The position numbers were made by a program, and so were the translations under genes. A model generated the notes under the pieces. The model was given only the letters and a program-made list of their open reading frames with translations. It made no database searches and had not been told where the DNA came from. Below, in pieces: positions 56,613-64,000 of a stretch of 64,000 nucleotides of DNA. The first letter of the stretch is position 1. Each line of letters begins with the position of its first letter. Source of the stretch: Nonomuraea africana (lineage in GTDB: Bacteria; Actinomycetota; Actinomycetes; Streptosporangiales; Streptosporangiaceae); assembly GCF_014873535.1 (NCBI RefSeq), contig NZ_JADBEF010000002.1, positions 57,364-121,363 of the forward strand. Reading direction: 5' to 3'.

Positions 56613-57422
56613 TCAGCGGCGCTCGAAGGGATTGAATCCCCAAGGATCCTGGTGCGGCTCGCCGCGTTCGCGTAGCTCGATCTGGTAGGCCCGCCAGATG
56701 TCGTCCTCCGTTAGCGAAACCTGATTGCTGCGCCACCGCGCCCCGGATCGGGCCCGTTCGCGGTACCTGCGGTTGAAGGCGGCATACGACAGACCAGGTT
56801 CAGCCAGGCGGCGGCGCCGCTCAGCGCGCCGGTCGTCGATGATGGCGGCCTGGTCCAGGTCGGCCGCCGCGCGGGCACGGGCTAGCTCGTCGATGTCGTA
56901 GGCGATCCGGCGCAGCACCGCAGCCACCCGAGCCAGGTCCACCCCGACGTGGTAGGCGTCCTCATCATCGGCCGGACGCAGGTTCACCACTGGGGGGAAT
57001 CCGTCGCCGGCGAGCCGGTCGACCCATTCGGCGCACTCCAGCACCCAGCGCACCTCATCGACCAGGCGCTCGGCGATGCCGTCGCGGCCGTCCAGCTCCT
57101 CATCATCGCTACCAGCGGGATCCTCCGGAGCTGGCCACCCGGCCTGACGCAGCTGCGCCAGCGCCGCCTCTAGCTCTGGCAACGGCGCGGCCGCCGTGGC
57201 GATCTGCTGGATGCGCGAGGGCGAACGCCCCGCCTCAGCCGCCACCGTCCGCACCGGCAGGCCCTCGACACGGGCCGAGGCAATGGCCCACTCGTGCTCG
57301 ATCTCGGCCTGGCGCAACCGCCACGCCGCAAGGCGCACCCGGCGCCGCAGTCGTCGCTCCCGCCGTACCTTCGCCCGTAGCTCGTCTCGATCCACGCTAA
57401 GGATCATGTCACCGGCCGCCAT
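56613..57422 (-). CDS. HTH protein carried between inverted repeats
   Basis: About 269 residues from ATG at 57422 (ATG at 57407 is an alternative). Arg-rich start (ELRAKVRRERRLRRRVRLAA), an HTH-like unit (VRTVAAEAGRSPSRIQQIAT), an acidic linker, a helical middle (LVDEVRWVLECAEWVDRLAG, VAAVLRRIAYDIDELARARA) and a basic end (YAAFNRRYRERARSGARWRS). No family recognised. The two flanking inverted repeats begin directly outside its start and 37 bases after its stop. Confidence 0.6.
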   Translation of the reverse strand: MAAGDMILSVDRDELRAKVRRERRLRRRVRLAAWRLRQAEIEHEWAIASARVEGLPVRTVAAEAGRSPSRIQQIATAAAPLPELEAALAQLRQAGWPAPEDPAGSDDEELDGRDGIAERLVDEVRWVLECAEWVDRLAGDGFPPVVNLRPADDEDAYHVGVDLARVAAVLRRIAYDIDELARARAAADLDQAAIIDDRRAERRRRLAEPGLSYAAFNRRYRERARSGARWRSNQVSLTEDDIWRAYQIELRERGEPHQDPWGFNPFERR

Positions 57423-57425
57423 ACG

Positions 57426-57481
57426 GTGTGCAGGAAACTGCACACGCTGGCGCCACTGATCGTTCCGCTCCTCCCCGAAGA
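57426..57481. repeat. Right copy of the ~55-bp inverted repeat with GAAA hairpin
   Basis: GTGTGCAG-GAAA-CTGCACAC, then GCTGGCGCCACTGATCGTTC and CTCCTCCCCGAAG reading outward, the inverse of the left copy (CCTGGCGCTACTGAGCGTTC). It lies four bases before the ATG of the enclosed gene. Confidence 0.65.
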
Positions 57482-57535
57482 CCGGACTCGGCCCGTTTCA
57501 GCCGTATTCGCCAGAGTGGCACCCGTTCCGCGTGG

Positions 57536-59518
57536 CTATGGGGGACCGTGCGGCTCATGTTCGACCCACGCTGGCGGTCCGAGCGCAGCCAGCACTTCCT
57601 CAGGAATCGAGTAATCCTCAGTGTCGAATTCGGGCTCAAGCGCCTCGACGATCTTGAGGAACGCCTTGTACTCCTTCCGCTGCTTCCGGTACTTCTTCAC
57701 GATTTCGGCGACCAGCTCGGGGACGCCGAGTTGGTCGGCCACCACGAGCGGGTCGACCGGGCCGCGCACCCAGCCCTGTGGGGTGCGCTCGGCCATGCCG
57801 AACTCGCCGAGGATCTTCAGCCCCTTGTCGGTCGTGGTGTCGGACAAGCTGCACAGGTAGGGCAGATCCACCGTGCGGATCGGCTCCGTCCCCAGCTGCT
57901 CGTAGACGAACGCGGCCGCAGGCCCAAGCACCCGGAACACTGGGTGGATACCGCCCAATCGGCCCGCCTGCCAGCGCCGCCAGGCGGCCGCCTCGGCGTA
58001 CGCGGCCGGAACGATCAGCCGGTAGACGTCGGCCCGCTCGCCGCGGTGCTCGGCCACCCAGTCGATGAAGGGGTCGGCCTCTTGCCGCAGCAGCTTCAGC
58101 GTCTTGGCCACCGTCGACTCGTCGAGGCAGGCCAGCAGGGCTAGGTGCCGCACCCCGAACGCGATCGTCGTGCTCCTCGAGAGCTGGGCCGCCTTCAGCA
58201 TGGCTAGGAGGACCCGCCTGATGGTGCAGGCCTTCTTCCCCTTCCACCTGCCCAGCCGGACCGCCACCACCAGCGCTGAGTACCAGGCGCGGGTTTTCTG
58301 CAACTCCCCGATACCCTCGTCGTCAGTGGTCGGAGGTCTCACTTCGACAGGCACCCCTTCAACCTCTAGATGCCTAACCCCCCTGTGTGTTCTCTCCCTT
58401 GTGTGGACCTCGCGGCCAGACTCCCGTTCAGCGATCCAGAGATGCGCGTTCTTCCAGTCCGCCCGTAGCGCCTTCAGTCGCTCGGCGTTGTCCTTGTACC
58501 GGTCGTAGAAGGCGACGAAGGCGGGCCAGTCCCCGGCGCGCATCCGCGCGGCGACGTCGGCCAGGCGCCACCCGCACGCGAGCGCGCCGGCCACGACCGC
58601 CTGCCGGGCTTCGGAGGGGCTGCCGTACTGGCGGGCGTCGTACCGGCCCGTGCAGGCGATGAGCTCTAGGCGCGGAGACAGGCGGGGCAGCGGCCCGTCC
58701 GCGCGCGGGTGCCACACCTCGCCCTGCTCGTCTTTCGCCCACTCGGCGGCGCGCGGACCGGGCTCCTTCGCCGACTGGGTGCGGTTGCCTTGGGTGAGCT
58801 TCCAACCGGGCAGTTCCGCGGCCTCGAGTTCAGGCTGCAGCGCATCCACCAGGCCGGACCAGACCTCTGGCCCGTTGGGGTGGTCCACGACCCACAGGGC
58901 GGTGTCGAGATCGTCGGCGAGCTGCTGGTAGCCGCCGCGGCGGTGCCATGCGCCGGGTGGACGGATCAGGCCTTCGTGGCAGTTTTGGACCGGGCTGGGG
59001 TCGAAGGTGACGTATCGGCGGGCGAGCGCTTCGCCGAGGCGGCGCGTCTCCCCGTAGGACACCTTCTTCTGCCACAGGACGTAGACGTGGCGGCCGCCGT
59101 TCGGGGACACGTCGGAGAAGCACTCGCCGCCGAGGGAGCAGACGAGGGCGGCGAAGTCGGCGGCCTCCGCCTCGACCAGCGCGGCTGGATCCGGGGCACC
59201 GGCCGCGACCGCCTTGCCGGTGTCGAAGTCGGCGGGCAGCAGGTTCGTCATGCCGTGGTGGTAGACGAACACGGCGGCGACGTGCGCGGGTAGGCGCGTG
59301 GTCAGATCGCGCTCGTCGCGCCGCCAGTAGTTGCGGCCGTCCTTGGCTACCCGCACGCGGTCGCCAGCTCCGAGGCGGGGCGCGAACAGCGCCCACAGGC
59401 GGGCAGCGGTCAGCGTGTCCTGTCCGGAATGGCTCTCCCCGTGCCGGGGTAGGGGTATGAAGTTGTTCGTGGCGGCAATGCCGGTTTCACCCTCGTTCGA
59501 CACGCCGAACGGGGGCAT
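57536..59518 (-). CDS. Prim-Pol (archaeo-eukaryotic primase-type) replication protein
   Basis: 660 residues from ATG. Residues ~90-200 carry the AEP signature: LPADFDTGK gives the metal-binding DxD, SPNGGRHVYVLW the GRH motif, and RRYVTFDPSPVQN the third acid, followed by LIRPPGAWHRRGGYQQL. This resembles the prim-pol proteins of AICEs and Streptomyces phages (pSAM2 Pra/RepSA context). The middle is helical, with ERLKALRADWKNAHLWIAER; the C-terminus has winged-helix-like segments (LACLDESTVAKTLKLLRQE, CSLSDTTTDKGLKILGEFG). It should prime or extend DNA at the element's fork. No helicase domain is attached. Confidence 0.75.
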   Translation of the reverse strand: MPPFGVSNEGETGIAATNNFIPLPRHGESHSGQDTLTAARLWALFAPRLGAGDRVRVAKDGRNYWRRDERDLTTRLPAHVAAVFVYHHGMTNLLPADFDTGKAVAAGAPDPAALVEAEAADFAALVCSLGGECFSDVSPNGGRHVYVLWQKKVSYGETRRLGEALARRYVTFDPSPVQNCHEGLIRPPGAWHRRGGYQQLADDLDTALWVVDHPNGPEVWSGLVDALQPELEAAELPGWKLTQGNRTQSAKEPGPRAAEWAKDEQGEVWHPRADGPLPRLSPRLELIACTGRYDARQYGSPSEARQAVVAGALACGWRLADVAARMRAGDWPAFVAFYDRYKDNAERLKALRADWKNAHLWIAERESGREVHTRERTHRGVRHLEVEGVPVEVRPPTTDDEGIGELQKTRAWYSALVVAVRLGRWKGKKACTIRRVLLAMLKAAQLSRSTTIAFGVRHLALLACLDESTVAKTLKLLRQEADPFIDWVAEHRGERADVYRLIVPAAYAEAAAWRRWQAGRLGGIHPVFRVLGPAAAFVYEQLGTEPIRTVDLPYLCSLSDTTTDKGLKILGEFGMAERTPQGWVRGPVDPLVVADQLGVPELVAEIVKKYRKQRKEYKAFLKIVEALEPEFDTEDYSIPEEVLAALGPPAWVEHEPHGPP

Positions 59519-59614
59519 GACTGGCAGAGCCGGGGCCGCATCGATTACTGTGGCTCCTAGCTTCTGGGACCGGCTCCAGGCATGCGAAAGCCCGCCGGGA
59601 ACCGGTTGCCTCTC

Positions 59615-59665
59615 CGAAGGTCCTCACGCACTCGCTTTGGCCGGTGAATAGCGCGAGGGCCTTCG
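59615..59665. terminator. Long-armed hairpin between primase and RHH genes
   Basis: CGAAGGTCCTC at 59615 pairs with GAGGGCCTTCG at 59655 with one mismatch; the plus strand continues TCGTCGTTT. The 232-base gap holds no gene. Confidence 0.4.
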
Positions 59666-59750
59666 TCGTTTCTGCAGATAGTCCGCCAGGTGTTACTCGG
59701 CGGAGAGTCTCCTCTCGACTTCCTTCATGAGCGTGATCAGTACGCGCTCA

Positions 59751-60158
59751 TCAGGCGCTTATTAGGTCAAGGTCAAGCTGCTCCAACGGCTCCTGCTCGA
59801 CATACGTCGAGGCCGCACGGTCAGCCTCCACGAGGATCTCCAGGTACCTCCAGATCGGCACCTGGCGGGCGCGGGCACCCTTCTTGGCAGCTGCACGCAC
59901 CTCCGGCTTGACCCGGCCGGACAGCATGACCTCGTCGCCCTTCGGGACGCGGGCACGCCTAGGCGCCGGACCAGCCGGTGGCCGCTTGGTCAGCGGGTCA
60001 GCCTCGACCAACTGCTCCAGGTAGAGCGAGATGGAGACGCCCTTTGCCGCCGCGCCTGCCCAGGCGAGTTCGTGAATCTCCGGGCTGACACGGCCCCCGA
60101 GCGAGCCGTAGACGCCGCCCGAGTCCGGGCGACGGGTACGTCCAGCGATAGCAGCCAT
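59751..60158 (-). CDS. Tandem ribbon-helix-helix DNA-binding protein
   Basis: About 135 residues from ATG at 60158; ATGs at 60167 and 60170 are possible, and none has a good ribosome site. Two similar units: GSLGGRVSPEIHELAWAGAA with KGVSISLYLEQLVEADP, and VMLSGRVKPEVRAAAKKGAR with QVPIWRYLEILVEADR. Each has the strand-helix-helix pattern of MetJ/Arc repressors; one chain with two units would act as a built-in dimer. An inverted repeat directly before the start suggests autoregulation. It could be a copy-control or partition regulator. Confidence 0.65.
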   Translation of the reverse strand: MAAIAGRTRRPDSGGVYGSLGGRVSPEIHELAWAGAAAKGVSISLYLEQLVEADPLTKRPPAGPAPRRARVPKGDEVMLSGRVKPEVRAAAKKGARARQVPIWRYLEILVEADRAASTYVEQEPLEQLDLDLISA

Positions 60159-60170
60159 GCGGAGCATCAT

Positions 60171-60194
60171 GGCGTATCGATGTTTGCATACGCC
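60171..60194. promoter_or_regulatory. Inverted repeat before the RHH gene
   Basis: GGCGTAT (60171) and ATACGCC (60188) form a seven-base dyad with a ten-base spacer, one base from the first possible ATG. It is a likely operator for the RHH protein. Confidence 0.55.
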
Positions 60195-60251
60195 ACCACC
60201 GGCTTCCGGCGTGTCGCACTTCGTTGCCAAGTTGTTGATCAAGTCGCGCGT

Positions 60252-61151
60252 TTAGGGGACAGCTGTCCACGTCCACGGGCGCGCGCCCCGCTGCCCGCGC
60301 AGGCATGCCAGCCGGTGTTCGACCTCTGGGTGCCGGACGGGGTTCTCGCCTGCTACCTGGGCGGCCATGCACGCCATGCGGAACTCGCGGATGTCGCGCA
60401 GGATTTCGAACCCGTCCCACTGGGTGACGTCGTGGCCGTAGGAGCCGACGAACTGCCGGTAGTCTTCCTCGGTAATCCCGGCCAGGGTGAACGCCTTGAC
60501 CGCTGTGGAGACCAGGTCCCACTCGGGCGGGCCGACCGAGCAGCGTTCCAGGTCGAGCAGGACCACGCGGCCGTCGTCGGTGGCCACCACGTTCCCGATC
60601 CACGCGTCGCCGTGCACGACGCTTTCCGGGAGACCTCCGGGCAGACTTGCCCAGCGCGCGCGCAGGCCCGCCAGGTGCTTCCGCATCCACGCGCGGTCCG
60701 GCTCCGTCAAGGTGGCCGCCCTGTCGATCCGCTCAGCCAACCGTACGAATGGGTCCAGGCGGCCGACGTCGAACGTGGTCGGCGGGGGGAGGTCGTGCAG
60801 GAGGCGGAGCGCGGCGGCGACTTCCAGCGCGGTGCCATGTCGGTGCGGGGGCAGCTCTCGCCACCATGTCACCGCGCGGCCGTCGATTTCGGCGGGCTGC
60901 TCAACGCCGGGGAGGGCCTGGACCGCGGGCACCTTGTGGGATTCGAGCCAGCGAGCGACGCGCACCTCGCGGGCCGCGGCCGCCACCTGCCCGGCCCTGG
61001 AGACACGGGCGATGATCCCTCCGGGGAGCCGGTAGAGGGCGTTCTCGCCGAATCTGATCAGCTCGGCGCCGCGCAAGTCGATGCCTGCCTGCTGACATGC
61101 GGCCCGCAGGATGGACTTGGTCGCGGTCTCTGCTTCGCGCGCGAGGGTCAT
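60252..61151 (-). CDS. Aminoglycoside-phosphotransferase-family kinase
   Basis: 299 residues from ATG. Kinase-like fold with ALYRLPGGIIARVSRAG (N-lobe), SVVHGDAWIGNVVATDDG (the HGDxxxxN catalytic loop) and VVLLDLERCSVGPPEWDLVS (the metal-binding D). These proteins phosphorylate small molecules; the family is broad and resistance cannot be inferred. Its ATG overlaps the stop of the XRE regulator gene. The same regulator-kinase pair is common in actinomycete chromosomes. Confidence 0.8.
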   Translation of the reverse strand: MTLAREAETATKSILRAACQQAGIDLRGAELIRFGENALYRLPGGIIARVSRAGQVAAAAREVRVARWLESHKVPAVQALPGVEQPAEIDGRAVTWWRELPPHRHGTALEVAAALRLLHDLPPPTTFDVGRLDPFVRLAERIDRAATLTEPDRAWMRKHLAGLRARWASLPGGLPESVVHGDAWIGNVVATDDGRVVLLDLERCSVGPPEWDLVSTAVKAFTLAGITEEDYRQFVGSYGHDVTQWDGFEILRDIREFRMACMAAQVAGENPVRHPEVEHRLACLRGQRGARPWTWTAVP

Positions 61152-62473
61152 GCCTGGATCGCCGTTCGGATCTGGTGACGGAGCTCGGCCACGGGGGTGC
61201 GCCCGTCGTGGGGTTGAGCAAGACGATGCAACTCTCGCATGTCGTCTTGGGCGCGGCAGGAGCGGACCTTGCCCGCATCACCGATGGCGCGCATACCGAT
61301 GACCGCCGCCTCGTCCGGATCGCCCGTGGCCATGGTGAGGGAGGCGAGCTTAATGCCGCTGATCGCGCGGGACCGCACGTAGGGGGCGACGTGCCCCTCG
61401 ACCGCCGTGCCGAGCCGCTGCGAGGCGGCGGCCGCGAACCGGTCGCTCTGCTTCAGCGCCAGATCGAACATGGCGTGCCCGGTGTCGCCGGCGTGCTGGG
61501 CGGCATCGTAGTAACGCATCCACGGCCTTTCGTCGGCCGGGCGGATGCGCGTGAACTGCTCGTCGGCCTTGCCCACGGACTCGAGTGTGCCCTCGACCAT
61601 GCCGAGCTTGGCCATCGCGCGGGCGCGGGCGGTGTACAGCATGGCGCGTTCGGCGGGGGTGAGCCGGTCGGCGCGCACCAGGGCGAGTTCGACCAGCGTC
61701 AGCCCGTCGTCGGCGTCGCCGCACCAGATTGCTTGGCGGGCCATGAGGGAGAGCACCTTGGCTCTCAGGTGCCAGTCGCCGGCTTCTTCGGCGCACGACA
61801 GGGCGAGCCGGAACATTCGGCGGGCGTCGTCGTGGGCGTAGGCGTCGAAGGCCATGGCGGCGGCTGAGTGGCCGAGCCAGCCCACCGCGACGTACAGCTC
61901 GTCGTGCAGGGCCCGCGGGCAGGTGGAGTGCTGCAGGAGGCTCACCGAGTAGCGCAGTTGGGCGTTGACCGCGTCGCGGACGAGGCCGCCGCCGTAGGTG
62001 TGGTCCCACGCCGAGAACACTCCGGCGATCGTGCGCAGCTCCAGGATGTCGGCTGCCTGTACGGCCTTGGGCACTTCGGCGGGCTGCGCGAACTGGGCCA
62101 GGTCCGCGAGCGTGATGGAGACGGCCGCCCCCAGAGCGGTGCGGAAGAATCCCTTGCGGTTCACGTCCCCCACCCCCTCCACCGCAAGCGCAGTACTCGA
62201 TCTTCGTGCACGCCGGAACCCTAGGTCCGCGTCTGTTTCCGCGCCCAAGATCGCCCGAAGCGCCTCCCGGTAGTCCGCCTGGGGCCAGCGCACCAGACCA
62301 CGCTCCAGCTTGCCGAGGTAGTTGGCCGTCAGGCAGGTCACCCGCTGGTGATGCGTGTAGATCCAGGCGTTGACCAGATCAGCGAGATCTTGCCGACTGG
62401 CGCTCTCGCCGGGCGTGGTGGGGGAGGTAAGGCGTTCTCGTGCGCGCCGTAGCGCATCGTTGCGATCAGGCAC
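61148..62473 (-). CDS. XRE-type regulator with TPR-like sensor domain
   Basis: 441 residues from GTG at 62473, with GAGAGGAG eight bases before it. An HTH front (SRQDLADLVNAWIYTHHQRV, NYLGKLERGLVRWPQADYRE) is followed by a linker and about seven helical pairs resembling tetratricopeptide repeats (GWLGHSAAAMAFDAYAHDD, LRAKVLSLMARQAIWCGDAD, LYTARARAMAKLGMVEGTLE). This is the standard XRE/DUF397-neighbour type regulator of actinomycetes. Coupled to the kinase gene by a four-base overlap. Confidence 0.8.
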   Translation of the reverse strand: MPDRNDALRRARERLTSPTTPGESASRQDLADLVNAWIYTHHQRVTCLTANYLGKLERGLVRWPQADYREALRAILGAETDADLGFRRARRSSTALAVEGVGDVNRKGFFRTALGAAVSITLADLAQFAQPAEVPKAVQAADILELRTIAGVFSAWDHTYGGGLVRDAVNAQLRYSVSLLQHSTCPRALHDELYVAVGWLGHSAAAMAFDAYAHDDARRMFRLALSCAEEAGDWHLRAKVLSLMARQAIWCGDADDGLTLVELALVRADRLTPAERAMLYTARARAMAKLGMVEGTLESVGKADEQFTRIRPADERPWMRYYDAAQHAGDTGHAMFDLALKQSDRFAAAASQRLGTAVEGHVAPYVRSRAISGIKLASLTMATGDPDEAAVIGMRAIGDAGKVRSCRAQDDMRELHRLAQPHDGRTPVAELRHQIRTAIQA

Positions 62474-62695
62474 GGGGGCACTCCTCTCCGAGGGTGGCAC
62501 GCACCGGAATCGTCGCATAGGGCAGACGGGAAGGCCCGCCAATCTGCCCCCGATCTGCCCCTTGACTACCCCGCCATGTGGCGTTCCTCACAGCCGCCTG
62601 GCGGCTCAAGGTGAAGGGCACGGCCGCAGCGAGCACAAGCCCAGCGGCTCGGCCAGTCCCGTTCGACCCGCGGCTACCGGGAGGAGACCAGCACC

Positions 62696-63076
62696 ATGGA
62701 GCCGGACGAAGATCGCGCGGCGCGAGCGCAAGCGATGCTCGTGCAGCAGCAGAGCGGCGGCTGGTGGCTGGTGCTGTGGGCCCCTTACCGGCGACGCTTC
62801 GATGGCTACTATCTGGGCTCCTCAGAGCGCGGCGTGTTCGTCGAGGGGCGCACCGCGCAGGAGATGGGCACCCTCCTGATGCAAGCCCAGCTCGATCTCT
62901 GGCGGGCCTCGTTGATCCCCACTCAAGCGCGGCTGCCCACACCCCAGCGGCCCGCCGGCGAGGTTCGCCAGACCCCGATCTCCGACCCTGGGAGCTCCTC
63001 CCGTCTGCGCGAACACCAGGGGACGCCAGAGCGGCGCTCCCAGGGGCGGGGGCACCATCGAAGGCAGCCCTCATGA
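62696..63076 (+). CDS. Hypothetical protein, divergent to the XRE regulator
   Basis: 126 residues from ATG with GGGAGGAGA upstream. A small folded N-terminal domain (GGWWLVLWAPYRRRFDGYYL, AQEMGTLLMQAQLDLWRASL) is followed by a disordered Arg/Gln-rich tail. No family recognised. Its divergence from an XRE regulator is a common actinomycete arrangement, so it may be the regulated target. The 222-base gap to its left holds both promoters, not resolved. Confidence 0.55.
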   Translation: MEPDEDRAARAQAMLVQQQSGGWWLVLWAPYRRRFDGYYLGSSERGVFVEGRTAQEMGTLLMQAQLDLWRASLIPTQARLPTPQRPAGEVRQTPISDPGSSSRLREHQGTPERRSQGRGHHRRQPS

Positions 63077-63219
63077 ACTCGATCATGCAGTGGGCCCTGG
63101 GGCGTCCCTGGCCATACCGCTCCGAGCCTTTCCCCCGCGTTGCTCTTGACGCGGCCCCGCCGCAAGAGGCGGCGGCTGGCGAGACAGAGCAGCCACCCGC
63201 ATCTGAAGATCAGCGGTGA
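63073..63219 (+). CDS. Small ORF (48 aa) coupled to the preceding gene
   Basis: ATG overlaps the preceding stop. MNSIMQWALGRPWPYRSEPF and then a Glu/Ala/Gln tail. Only the coupling supports it. Confidence 0.35.
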   Translation: MNSIMQWALGRPWPYRSEPFPRVALDAAPPQEAAAGETEQPPASEDQR

Positions 63220-63347
63220 TCGAGGCAGGCGGCGGAGAGCTGCTGAGCCCGCGCGCTGTCTCGGCACCACGTCATCCCACCTTCCCTGAGCTGCACACCC
63301 TCCGATCGTGTCGTCGCCCCGACGACCTGCAGAAGGGAGAAGCACCA

Positions 63348-64000
63348 GTGACAACGATCTCCGGCGAGACGATCGCCGAGCTATTCACCGACGCCGTCGC
63401 CAGAGTCCAACAGGGCGAGCCGGTCAGCCCGCGCGCCATGCCCACTCGCGAGGTGCTGGACGTTCGGCTCCTGATCGAGCAGCCTCGCGCCCGGTTGCTG
63501 CCCGCTCAGCCTGCCCGCGTGCTCAACCCCGCGTTCGCGGTCGCCGAATGTGTGTGGATCCTGTCAGGAACCAACGCCCCGTGGATCTACGACTACAACG
63601 CCCAACTCCGCCAGTACGCCGAAGACGACGGCATCCTGCGCGGAGCGTACGGGCCCCGCATGCGCCTCTGGGACGGCCACGTCGATCAGCTCGCCCAGGT
63701 CCGGGCCACGCTGCTGGACGACCCCGAGACCCGCCGCGCCGTCATCCAGCTGTACGACCCTGCTCGGGACGCCGGAGGCCATCGGGACGTGCCGTGCACT
63801 CTCGGCTATCGCTTCCATCTACGGCAGGGCCGCCTGCACATGGTGACCACGATGCGCAGCAACGACCTGTGGACGGGCTTCCCCTACGACGCCTTCTCCG
63901 CCACCGTCCTACAGGAGCTGATGGCGGGCTGGGTAGGCGCCGACCTCGGCGAGTACCACCACCACGTGGACTCGCTCCACCTGTACGAGCAGGATCTGAA
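63348..64000 (+). CDS. Thymidylate synthase-family protein (3' truncated), possible hydroxymethylase
   Basis: 217 codons are visible from GTG, with AGAAGGGAGAAG upstream; the gene runs out of the window. YGPRMRLWDGHVDQLAQV, the catalytic Cys150 in DVPCTLGYRFHL, and MRSNDLWTGFPYDAFSATVL define the family. At the substrate-selecting position the usual Asn of LGLPFN is Asp181 (GFPYD). In T4 dCMP hydroxymethylase and in MilA an Asp here selects cytidine nucleotides. A cytidylate or other pyrimidine hydroxymethylase is therefore possible; many actinomycete relatives are annotated simply as thymidylate synthase. Confidence 0.7.
   Translation, partial: MTTISGETIAELFTDAVARVQQGEPVSPRAMPTREVLDVRLLIEQPRARLLPAQPARVLNPAFAVAECVWILSGTNAPWIYDYNAQLRQYAEDDGILRGAYGPRMRLWDGHVDQLAQVRATLLDDPETRRAVIQLYDPARDAGGHRDVPCTLGYRFHLRQGRLHMVTTMRSNDLWTGFPYDAFSATVLQELMAGWVGADLGEYHHHVDSLHLYEQDL

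Noticed and set aside
60252..61151. Aminoglycoside resistance gene
   Set aside because: The catalytic loop shows the kinase family only; such pairs are widespread in actinomycetes without any link to resistance.
1..64000. CRISPR array
   Set aside because: No regularly spaced repeats of 25-40 bases were seen; the repeat clusters present are short hexamers to octamers.
1..64000. Integrase, attachment site or tRNA gene
   Set aside because: No tyrosine- or serine-recombinase motifs and no tRNA-like fold were recognised on either strand.

Overview
The window is very GC-rich DNA with actinobacterial traits: frequent GTG starts, a WhiB protein, a GntR/HutC regulator, a TraB-type FtsK translocase with Spd-like membrane proteins, and an XRE regulator paired with a phosphotransferase. 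It looks like an actinomycete element (Streptosporangiales- or Streptomyces-like; the genus cannot be read from sequence alone) that combines a siphophage with an actinomycete conjugative plasmid. No integrase or attachment site is visible. A ParA partition pair and a candidate origin are present, so an extrachromosomal phage-plasmid is the simplest reading. No tRNA, rRNA, CRISPR array or IS transposase was recognised.

Layout. 0-4.4 kb: the end of a tail module (FnIII minor tail protein, two fibre-like proteins), an unknown minus-strand gene, and a lysis-like pair with a duplicated holin-like protein, closed by a strong terminator. 4.6-11.7 kb: early/replication module with a Rad52-like annealing protein, WhiB, an O-like initiator carrying iterons inside its gene, a run of small zinc-finger proteins, and a divergent GntR repressor facing its operator. 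11.8-17.4 kb: conjugation module with membrane proteins, TraB/FtsK, a CCCCCAC repeat cluster over the traB stop, a Spd-like protein, and a GGTACC repeat array. 17.5-23.1 kb: rearranged segment with a multi-HTH protein, head-tail genes on the plus strand, an HNH endonuclease, ParA and its partner, a 30-nt perfect palindrome, then connector genes on the minus strand.

23-55 kb is the minus-strand head module, transcribed leftward from a terminase-small-like gene and TerL through a portal-MuF fusion, a 4417-codon methyltransferase-helicase-zincin polyvalent protein, a prohead protease fused to a 2H phosphoesterase, and an HK97 capsid protein, to a nuclease-like protein and connectors. Moron-like genes interrupt it (secreted protein, pentapeptide-repeat membrane protein, two-helix membrane protein). 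52.5-59.5 kb holds RusA, zinc-finger and lipoprotein genes, a HicB-like regulator, an inverted-repeat-flanked gene and a Prim-Pol primase. 59.7-64 kb holds a ribbon-helix-helix protein, an APH-like kinase with an XRE-TPR regulator, and a truncated thymidylate-synthase-family gene.

Three dispersed DNA signals tie the modules together. GACGTWAGC (12 copies) lies upstream of lysis and structural genes, nearly always pointing the same way as the gene. TTYCCATAYGGRAA (5 copies, some inside genes) looks like a repressor or centromere site. TAAATA-CCCC-TACACT (4 copies) marks probable early promoters. All functional calls rest on reading the sequence and on remembered family signatures; no database search was run.
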